Below are positions 58,567 to 64,000 of a stretch of 64,000 bases of DNA, in pieces; position 1 is the stretch's first letter; every line of letters begins with the position of its first letter. The notes below the pieces were generated by a model that saw only the letters and a program-made list of their open reading frames with translations, was not told the DNA's origin and did not search any database. Source of the stretch: DASWTL01 sp966250385 (lineage in GTDB: Bacteria; Bacteroidota; Bacteroidia; Sphingobacteriales; Sphingobacteriaceae); contig CBINHC010000006.1 in the NCBI GenBank assembly GCA_966250385.1, positions 124,001-188,000 on the forward strand, read 5' to 3'. The translations under genes were made by a program, and so were the position numbers.

Positions 58567-60705
58567 ATGTCAACGATCAATAAAAGCAGACGCGATTTTT
58601 TAAGAATGGCAACGATCACCGGTGGTGGTCTGTTGCTGGGTTTTAACTGGTTCAGCTCGGAGGCCAGGACACTGGCCGTAGTGTCACCCGAGGCGATCGC
58701 TGAAGGCAGCGTAACATTCAATAGTTACCTTTCGATAGCAGGTGATGGAGTGATCACGATCGCATCACCCAACCCGGAGCTTGGTCAGAATATTATGACT
58801 TCATTCCCGATGATCGTCGCCGAGGAACTGGATGCGGACTGGAAACAGGTGAAAGTGGTTCAGGCGCCGCTGGATGATCGCTTCGAGCGGCAGCTGACCG
58901 GCGGTAGCGGCGCGGTTCCGCACTCCTGGAAACGCCTGCGAAATGCCGGAGCGACAGCGCGCCATATGCTAGTCAGCGCAGCTGCCGCCCAGTGGAAAGT
59001 GCCCCTGGCCGAATGTACTGCGAGCGAAAGTTTCGTGGTGCACGTACCGAGCGGGAGGAAACTGTCTTTCGGTGAACTGGCCGGATCGGCGTCCAAAATG
59101 CCGGTGCCTGCCGAGGTCAGACTGAAGGATCGTAAAGACTTCAAACTGATCGGGAAAGCGGTCAGGAATGTCGAGAATCACAATATAATTACCGGAAAGC
59201 CCCTGTTCGGCCTGGACTTTTACCGGGAGGGCATGGTATATGCGATGATCCAGCGTCCCCCCTTCGGAATGAAAATAAAGTCGGTGGATGCCGCCGCCGC
59301 CACGTCCATGCCGGGAGTCCTGGATGTTGTGACGTTCAAGAACAATGTAGCCGTGGTCGGTCAGTCGACCTGGCAGGTGAACAAGGCCAGAAAGGCGGTC
59401 AGGATCGAATATGAGGCTGACGGGGCGATCGAAAGTACCACGGATCATGACCGGCTTCTCAGCTCGCTGCTCGATGAGGGTGAGGTTACGGTGCGGCGCA
59501 GGGACGGTGATCCGGATGCGGCCTTCAGGGCTGCGGCCAAAGTCGTAAAAAGCGAGTATCAGTGCCCGTTTCTTTCGCACAGTCCGATGGAGCCCATGAA
59601 CTTTTTTGCGCACGTCCGGCCGGACGGGGTGGAGCTTGTCGGTCCGACCCAAACCCCGGGAAATGCCCGGCGCGAGGTGTCTCAGCTGCTGAACGTCCCG
59701 GAGGACAAAATCAGCCTTCAGCTCACCAGGCTCGGCGGGGGCTTCGGCCGCCGCCTGAAAACCGACTATGCAACGGAAGCGGCCGAACTTTCCAGCCTGA
59801 TCAAAAAGCCGGTTAAGGTGATCTGGACCCGTGAGGATGACATGACAGGCGGCAGCTACCGGCCGGCGGTCCGGTACCGGTTTGAAGCTGCGCTTGACAG
59901 TGAGGGGCAGATGATCGGATACCGGCTACGGGGCGCCGGCATTAATTCCGGTAATCCTACAAGGGAGCACAATTTTCCTTCGGGGGCGGTCGATAACCTG
60001 CTGATCGATTCGGTAGAGCATAAGTCGCCGATCACTACCGGCGCATGGCGGGCACCCATCACCAACTTTCTCGGTTTCGCTGAACAGGCGTTCCTTGATG
60101 AAGTTGCCGAGGCGGCAGGAAAGGATCCGGTTGCATTCCGGCTCGAGCTTCTTGAAAAGGCAAGGAAATCGCCGGTTGGCGAGATCCGGTACGACATTGC
60201 CAGAATGGAAAGCGTGATCCGGCTTGCCGCCGAAAAAGCCGGCTGGGGCACCCGGAAGGATGTGGCGCAGGGATTCAGCGTCTACTTTTCCCATGCATCC
60301 TATGTCGCACAGGTTGCCGAGGCCGTGGTGGAGGACGGTAAACCGGTTATCCGGAAGATCTATGCTGCGGCCGATTGCGGCGAGGTTGTTAACCTCAGCG
60401 GCGCCAGGCAGCAGGTTATGGGCGGTATCGTTGACGGTCTGGGTCATGCGATGTACGGAAAGCTGACCTTCCGGGACGGTGCCACTGAGCAAAAGAACTT
60501 TAATTCGTACAGGCTGATCCGCATGAAGGAGATTCCTGAAATCGATACCTGGTTTGTTGATAATGGGATCGATCCGACGGGTCTTGGCGAACCGGCTCTG
60601 CCGCCAACCGGGGGTGCGGTGGCCAACGCATTCTTTAAGGCTACCGGCAAGCGGTTGAGAAGGCAGCCCTTCATTGATGAAGAGATCTTTAAGGTTTCGT
60701 CTTAG
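58567..60705 (+). CDS. Molybdenum hydroxylase large subunit, isoquinoline 1-oxidoreductase beta-like, Tat-exported
   Basis: 712 residues. SRRDFLRMATITGGGLLLGF is a twin-arginine signal. The molybdopterin-binding body includes GTLGGFGRRL-like RLGGGFGRRLKTDYATEAAE, IWTREDDMTGGSYRPAVRY, ITTGAWRAPITNFLGFAEQA and GDPGLGEPALPP-like DPTGLGEPALPPTGGAVANA, with the catalytic Glu in GLGEPALPP. This matches the IorB/Cox-like family that hydroxylates aldehydes or N-heterocycles in the periplasm. The substrate is unknown, and no cytochrome or FAD subunit follows. Confidence 0.92.
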   Translation: MSTINKSRRDFLRMATITGGGLLLGFNWFSSEARTLAVVSPEAIAEGSVTFNSYLSIAGDGVITIASPNPELGQNIMTSFPMIVAEELDADWKQVKVVQAPLDDRFERQLTGGSGAVPHSWKRLRNAGATARHMLVSAAAAQWKVPLAECTASESFVVHVPSGRKLSFGELAGSASKMPVPAEVRLKDRKDFKLIGKAVRNVENHNIITGKPLFGLDFYREGMVYAMIQRPPFGMKIKSVDAAAATSMPGVLDVVTFKNNVAVVGQSTWQVNKARKAVRIEYEADGAIESTTDHDRLLSSLLDEGEVTVRRRDGDPDAAFRAAAKVVKSEYQCPFLSHSPMEPMNFFAHVRPDGVELVGPTQTPGNARREVSQLLNVPEDKISLQLTRLGGGFGRRLKTDYATEAAELSSLIKKPVKVIWTREDDMTGGSYRPAVRYRFEAALDSEGQMIGYRLRGAGINSGNPTREHNFPSGAVDNLLIDSVEHKSPITTGAWRAPITNFLGFAEQAFLDEVAEAAGKDPVAFRLELLEKARKSPVGEIRYDIARMESVIRLAAEKAGWGTRKDVAQGFSVYFSHASYVAQVAEAVVEDGKPVIRKIYAAADCGEVVNLSGARQQVMGGIVDGLGHAMYGKLTFRDGATEQKNFNSYRLIRMKEIPEIDTWFVDNGIDPTGLGEPALPPTGGAVANAFFKATGKRLRRQPFIDEEIFKVSS

Positions 60706-60711
60706 GACGAC

Positions 60712-60740
60712 GGGTGAGGGGCAGGCCCTTCACCCCTTGT
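60712..60740. terminator. Weak hairpin terminator between the hydroxylase and moaCB
   Basis: GGGTGAGGGG (60712-60721) pairs with CCCTTCACCC (60726-60735), 10 pairs including one G-U, loop CAGG. Only CTTGTT follows, so terminator strength is doubtful. Confidence 0.5.
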
Positions 60741-60764
60741 TGAAAGGATTAACCGGCAATTCCT

Positions 60765-61712
60765 TTAATGTCCGCCTCCGTCCAGAATTTCGGAAGCGTG
60801 GAAAACGGCCGGAAGGATGGCTTCCAGCGATTCCTTCACCCCGGATGTGCTTCCCGGGAGGGTAATAACCAGTGTTTTTCCGATCGTGCCGGCAACCGAC
60901 TGGCTCATCATTGCCAGCGGAGTCCGCATCTGGCCGTGGTTCCTGATGGCTTCGGCAATGCCCGGAGCGTCCTTCTCCAGCAGTTCTTTTACCGCTTCAT
61001 GGGTCACATCCCGCGGACCGAGTCCGGTGCCCCCGGTGGTGAATATGAACCGGATATTTTCTGCGGCCCACCTGCGGATCACCGACTGGATCTCGGTCTT
61101 GTCGTCGGGAACCACCAGGAACCCCTTTACTGTCGCCCCGGTTCTTTCCAGGGTATCACGGATCAATTGACCACTCCGGTCCTTCCGGGCCCCGGCTGCG
61201 GCAGAATCGGAACATACCAGAATGGCGCACGCCGCCGCTGTGTTGAACCTGCTCCGGTCAGATTTGCCCCCTTTTTTTTCCAGGAGTCGGATATGACCGA
61301 TCTCCAGCCGGGTATCGACCGGTTTAAGCATATCATAAAGTTCCAGAGCGGCTACGGATACCGCTGTAAGCAGTTCCATTTCGATGCCGGTTCTGCCGAT
61401 GGACTTAGCTTCTCCGCTGATCAGGATACCTGTCCTGCTGAATGCCGATGGGTCGACCAGTCCGGCATGGACCGATTCGTCCAGGAACTCAAACTTCAGG
61501 TCCATGCCGTCAATAGCAACGGGGTGGCAGTGTGGTAATAACTGAGGGGTCAGTTTCGCACCGAGGAAACCGGCCGCCCGGGCGACATCAAACAGGTTCC
61601 CTTTGGGAAGTGCGTTGTTCTTAATCAGACCGATTGACTCGGACGAGCAGAAAATGACTCCCGTTGCACGGGCTGTACGGAGGGATATTTGTTTACCTGT
61701 GATATCACGCAT
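60765..61712 (-). CDS. moaCB: Bifunctional molybdenum cofactor biosynthesis protein MoaC/MoaB
   Basis: 315 residues from ATG 61712 (MRDITGKQISLRTARATG). N-terminal MoaC part with KGNLFDVARAAGF, LLPHCHPVAI, TGIEMELLTAV and YDMLKP, keeping the acidic, His and Lys residues expected at the active site, and EKKGGKSD. The C-terminal MoaB/Mog part (about 160-315) has VCSDSAAAGARKDRSG and TTGGTGLGPRDVTHEAVKEL. It converts the GTP intermediate to cyclic pyranopterin phosphate and adenylates molybdopterin. It converges on the molybdenum hydroxylase genes that need this cofactor. Confidence 0.93.
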   Translation of the reverse strand: MRDITGKQISLRTARATGVIFCSSESIGLIKNNALPKGNLFDVARAAGFLGAKLTPQLLPHCHPVAIDGMDLKFEFLDESVHAGLVDPSAFSRTGILISGEAKSIGRTGIEMELLTAVSVAALELYDMLKPVDTRLEIGHIRLLEKKGGKSDRSRFNTAAACAILVCSDSAAAGARKDRSGQLIRDTLERTGATVKGFLVVPDDKTEIQSVIRRWAAENIRFIFTTGGTGLGPRDVTHEAVKELLEKDAPGIAEAIRNHGQMRTPLAMMSQSVAGTIGKTLVITLPGSTSGVKESLEAILPAVFHASEILDGGGH

Positions 61713-61753
61713 AAGCAAATATGGAAATAATGGACGGTTTAAAAGGGCAATGA

Positions 61754-62377
61754 TCAGTCGTAAAACGTCACCCGGCCGGTTTCGACCTCATAAAGGCCGC
61801 CGACCACCCTGATCTTGCCATCCTGCTCCATTTCCCTGATGATCGGGCTTTCCTGGCGGATCCTTTCAATCGCATGTCTGATATTAAGTTCCGTTACATT
61901 GATGACAAAATCGGTGTTGCTGCCGGTCCTGTTCTCCTGCGTGGTCGTTTCGGCGTCGATGGCCGGCTGTACTTTTTCCAGTAGCGTCGTCAGGTGTCCG
62001 AGCTGAACCTGGTTGCAAGCTCCGGTGATCGCGCCGCAGCGGGTATGTCCTATTACGGCAATGATCTTTGATCCGGCCAGCCTAGTGGCGAATTCCATGC
62101 TTCCCAGAATGTCTTCATTGACGATGTTGCCCGCTATGCGGATGCTGAAGATATCGCCAAGACCCTGGTCGAAGATCAGTTCCGCGGAGGTCCGGGAGTC
62201 TATACAGCTCAGGATGGTGGCGAACGGGAACTGGCCTTCTGCAGTTTCGTTAACCTGTTCCAGTAAGTTACGGTGGGCTTTCAGGTTCTGGACAAACCTT
62301 TCATTTCCTTCTTTCAGAATTTGCAGGGCCAGGTCCGGGGTCAGATTGTTCTGGGACTCGTAATTGTGAGTTCGCAT
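61754..62377 (-). CDS. Beta-class carbonic anhydrase
   Basis: 207 residues. Zinc ligands Cys58, His111 and Cys114 (ILSCIDSR, GHTRCGA) with Asp60 and Arg62 forming the dyad; FSIRIAGNIVNEDILGSMEF is typical. It hydrates CO2 to bicarbonate in the cytoplasm. It is 41 bases upstream of moaCB on the same strand. Confidence 0.96.
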   Translation of the reverse strand: MRTHNYESQNNLTPDLALQILKEGNERFVQNLKAHRNLLEQVNETAEGQFPFATILSCIDSRTSAELIFDQGLGDIFSIRIAGNIVNEDILGSMEFATRLAGSKIIAVIGHTRCGAITGACNQVQLGHLTTLLEKVQPAIDAETTTQENRTGSNTDFVINVTELNIRHAIERIRQESPIIREMEQDGKIRVVGGLYEVETGRVTFYD

Positions 62378-62474
62378 TTTTTACCGTTTAGTTGAGCGGC
62401 AAAGATAGTAAAGGCTTCGGTTGCAGGAAACGGAAATAGGGGTGCCCCGCTTTGACTCTCCCAAAAAGGTGCGG

Positions 62475-62508
62475 AAAAAATAAACCCCTCAGTGAGTCTG
62501 AAGGGTTT
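62475..62508 (-). terminator. Terminator after the downstream tRNA-Val
   Basis: On the minus strand AAACCCTTCAG (62508-62498) pairs with CTGAGGGGTTT (62492-62482) with one G-U, followed by ATTTTTT (62481-62475). Confidence 0.88.
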
Positions 62509-62509
62509 G

Positions 62510-62584
62510 TGGAGGCTACTGGATTCGAACCAGTGACCCTCTGCTTGTAAGGCAGATGCTCTGAACCAGCTGAGCTAAGCCTCC
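62510..62584 (-). tRNA. tRNA-Val (anticodon TAC), downstream copy
   Basis: 75 bases folding into a full cloverleaf: acceptor stem GGAGGCT/AGCCTCC, D stem GCTC/GAGC, anticodon stem TCTGC/GCAGA with loop CTTACAA (anticodon TAC), T arm ACTGG-TTCGAAT-CCAGT. CCA is not encoded. Identical in sequence to the other copy. Confidence 0.96.
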
Positions 62585-62598
62585 CGGTCATGCGACTG

Positions 62599-62634
62599 GA
62601 AAAAATAAAACCCTCCGGTCTGTTGAAGGGTTTT
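62599..62634 (-). terminator. Terminator between the two tRNA-Val genes
   Basis: On the minus strand AAAACCCT (62634-62627) pairs with AGGGTTTT (62614-62607), followed by ATTTTTT (62606-62600). It is a diverged copy of the hairpin after the other tRNA. Confidence 0.85.
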
Positions 62635-62636
62635 TG

Positions 62637-62711
62637 TGGAGGCTACTGGATTCGAACCAGTGACCCTCTGCTTGTAAGGCAGATGCTCTGAACCAGCTGA
62701 GCTAAGCCTCC
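62637..62711 (-). tRNA. tRNA-Val (anticodon TAC), promoter-proximal copy
   Basis: Same 75-base sequence and fold as the copy at 62510-62584. It lies about 62 bases downstream of the promoter element at 62773-62780, with a terminator-like hairpin directly after it. Confidence 0.96.
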
Positions 62712-62772
62712 CTTTTATCCTTGTTATGCGGTTCAAAAACGCCCCGGCATAACTCCCTCGCGTTTGGGTCTG

Positions 62773-62804
62773 CAAATATAGACCCTTGGATCAACTCTGC
62801 AAAA
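62773..62804 (-). promoter_or_regulatory. Consensus Bacteroidota promoter for the tRNA-Val genes
   Basis: On the minus strand TTTTG (62804-62800) and TATATTTG (62780-62773) are separated by exactly 19 bases, a complete match to the Bacteroidota housekeeping sigma-factor consensus. Confidence 0.8.
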
Positions 62805-62835
62805 TAAAAATCTAACTTTTTTCCGAGCGGTTGAT

Positions 62836-63345
62836 TTACAGGTATTTCGTCAGGTCCTCTGATAGCGGTTTGACAGCCGAACGGAACCGGTGTACCAGTT
62901 TGCCGTTTTCATCGATAAGGAATTTCTCAAAGTTCCATTTTACGGCGCCGGTAAAATCAGGGTTTTCTGCAGTGGTCAGGTATTTGAAAAGGGGGTGGAT
63001 GTCGTCGCCGGCAACGCTCACTTTGGAGGCCAGCGGGAAGGTGACCCCGTAGTTCTTTTTGCAGAATTCGGTGATCTGAAGGTCCGTGCCGGGCTCCTGG
63101 CCGCCGAAGTTGTTTGCGGGAAATCCGATAACGGCAAGCCGGTCGCCATAAAGCTCGGCCAGTTTCTCCAGTTCTGCATACTGGGGTGTATAGCCGCACT
63201 TGGACGCCGTATTAACGATCAGGATCTTCTTGCCTTTGTATTTGGCCAGATTGATGGTTTTTCCGTCGATTGCCTTGATGTTCTTGAATTGATAGACGGA
63301 TGATGGCGATACGAGCAGCATCAGGATGATTGCAAGCAGTTTCAT
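62836..63345 (-). CDS. Glutathione peroxidase-like thiol peroxidase
   Basis: 169 residues with a signal peptide (MKLLAIILMLLVSPSSV). Cys50 in NTASKCGYT, Gln83 in FPANNFGGQEP and the Trp-Asn pair in VKWNFEKFLID form the catalytic tetrad; there is no selenocysteine. It reduces peroxides, probably in the periplasm with thioredoxin-like reductants. Confidence 0.94.
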   Translation of the reverse strand: MKLLAIILMLLVSPSSVYQFKNIKAIDGKTINLAKYKGKKILIVNTASKCGYTPQYAELEKLAELYGDRLAVIGFPANNFGGQEPGTDLQITEFCKKNYGVTFPLASKVSVAGDDIHPLFKYLTTAENPDFTGAVKWNFEKFLIDENGKLVHRFRSAVKPLSEDLTKYL

Positions 63346-63483
63346 GGTTGTTCAAATTTTGATCTAATATAAAGAACCTTTTCAGAAATTCCGTTGTATC
63401 AGTTGTTAATAACTTAAGATGTTGACTAATAATTTTTTAGTCTGTTTTGAGGTGCGGTTCATGTCATGTTTTCCACAAAGCCG

Positions 63484-63491
63484 TATCTTTG
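63484..63491 (+). promoter_or_regulatory. Candidate -7 element of the oxygenase gene
   Basis: TATCTTTG matches TAnnTTTG and lies 18 bases before the ATG at 63510. No TTG stands at the right upstream distance. Confidence 0.5.
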
Positions 63492-63509
63492 TATTCAAAT
63501 AACGAAAAT

Positions 63510-64000
63510 ATGTCAGCAGTGGTAAATATTCCCCGCCTTGATCTGAATGATTATTTAAAAGGCACTCCGGAACAACGGAAAAAGTTTTCAGACGATATCG
63601 GTAAGGCATTTACGGATACCGGATTCGTAACGATCGCGAACCATGGTATGACGCAGGAGCTGATCGATGAACTTTATGCTGAAGTTAAGCGCTTTTTCGG
63701 ACTGCCGGAGGAGACAAAGAAGAAGTATGAAAAACCGGAACTTGCAGGTCAGCGCGGTTACACCAGCAAGGGCCGTGAAAAGGCCAAGGATTCCAAAGTT
63801 CCTGACCTGAAGGAGTTCTGGCAGCGCGGGCAGGAAGTGACTGACGGGGATCCCATCAAAAACGAGTACCCTGACAACGTACTGGTTGAGGAATGCCCCG
63901 GTTTCAACAAAGTGACACGCGAAGTCTATGAGCGGCTGGAGTATGCCGGTCAGCACCTGCTCAGGGCCATTGCGGTGTACCTGGATCTTCCTGAGAACTA
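63510..64000 (+). CDS. 2-oxoglutarate/Fe(II) oxygenase (isopenicillin-N-synthase-like), C-terminus outside window
   Basis: At least 163 residues, open to the window end. IPRLDLNDYLKGTPEQRKKF, DIGKAFTDTGFVTIANHGMT and FFGLPEETKKKYEKPELAGQ, RGYTSKGREKAKDSKVPDLK, EFWQRGQEV are the N-terminal DIOX_N domain of the plant-like 2-oxoglutarate oxygenases. The metal-binding HxD...H lies beyond the edge, so activity cannot be confirmed. It is divergent from the glutathione peroxidase gene. Confidence 0.9.
   Translation, partial: MSAVVNIPRLDLNDYLKGTPEQRKKFSDDIGKAFTDTGFVTIANHGMTQELIDELYAEVKRFFGLPEETKKKYEKPELAGQRGYTSKGREKAKDSKVPDLKEFWQRGQEVTDGDPIKNEYPDNVLVEECPGFNKVTREVYERLEYAGQHLLRAIAVYLDLPEN

Noticed and set aside
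60765..61712. Possible loss of the MoaC catalytic Lys
   Set aside because: Careful alignment shows the YDMLKP segment keeps Asp and Lys equivalent to the active-site residues; the enzyme looks intact.
62388..62775. Two open frames on the minus strand over the tRNA region
   Set aside because: They run through both tRNA-Val genes and share the translated tRNA sequence; not protein genes.
1..64000. CRISPR arrays, insertion sequences, prophage or integrase genes
   Set aside because: No array of evenly spaced repeats, transposase, integrase or terminal repeats was seen anywhere in the window.

Overview
The window is chromosomal DNA from a member of the Bacteroidota, most likely the order Cytophagales (a Dyadobacter/Spirosoma-like relative; the genus is inference). 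Evidence: a complete gldK-gldL-gldM-gldN gliding/type IX secretion (T9SS) block, a SprE/PorW lipoprotein gene, gldB beside nadE, a SusC/SusD pair, an F-type ATPase operon without its beta and epsilon genes, and Bacteroidota-type promoters (TTG, 19-21 bases, TAnnTTTG). The best promoter, upstream of two tRNA-Val genes, matches this rule exactly. No phage, insertion sequence, CRISPR array or rRNA is visible, and no gene-free stretch exceeds 300 bases.

Layout. 1-5682: start of a PfkB-family sugar kinase, a secreted DUF4440-like protein and a SusC/SusD uptake pair. 5695-8341 (minus): an unknown protein, HemW and a short-chain dehydrogenase. 8563-10344: a GH15-family glycosidase. 10467-17171: a DUF4271 membrane protein, a HemD-family protein, then gldKLMN. 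17205-23988 (minus): sprE/porW, a class A penicillin-binding protein and uvrC. 24148-30007: the atpZ-I-B-E-F-H-A-G operon. 30037-34961: a secreted unknown, an aldo/keto reductase, two small proteins, a patatin-like lipase, gldB and an outer-membrane barrel. 34961-46321: nadE, lnt, rsmI, serS and assorted single genes, then lspA and a DksA-like protein. 46324-49710: ileS. 49830-57945: DUF5996, a TonB-dependent receptor facing a LytS/LytTR two-component operon with two miniature membrane proteins, dgkA, recO and a CvpA-CAP fusion. 58104-63345: a Tat-exported molybdenum hydroxylase pair, MoaC/MoaB, carbonic anhydrase, two tRNA-Val genes and a glutathione peroxidase. The window ends inside a 2-oxoglutarate/Fe(II) oxygenase gene.

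How the parts fit. The clearest theme is the cell envelope: T9SS/gliding core (GldK, L, M, N), T9SS lipoproteins (SprE, GldB), lipoprotein maturation (LspA, Lnt), peptidoglycan synthesis (PBP1A) and outer-membrane uptake (SusCD, TonB receptor). A second theme is energy: the ATP synthase operon carries strong intercistronic hairpins. The molybdenum hydroxylase and the cofactor gene moaCB sit tail to tail.

I found no large undescribed locus. The most unusual signals are small two-helix membrane proteins whose helix hairpin resembles that of GldL but with its key charged residues replaced (one in the LytS/LytTR operon, two weaker cases), the DUF4271 gene tied to the T9SS block, a CvpA-CAP fusion, and a TIMP/NTR-like plus YwqK-like secreted protein.
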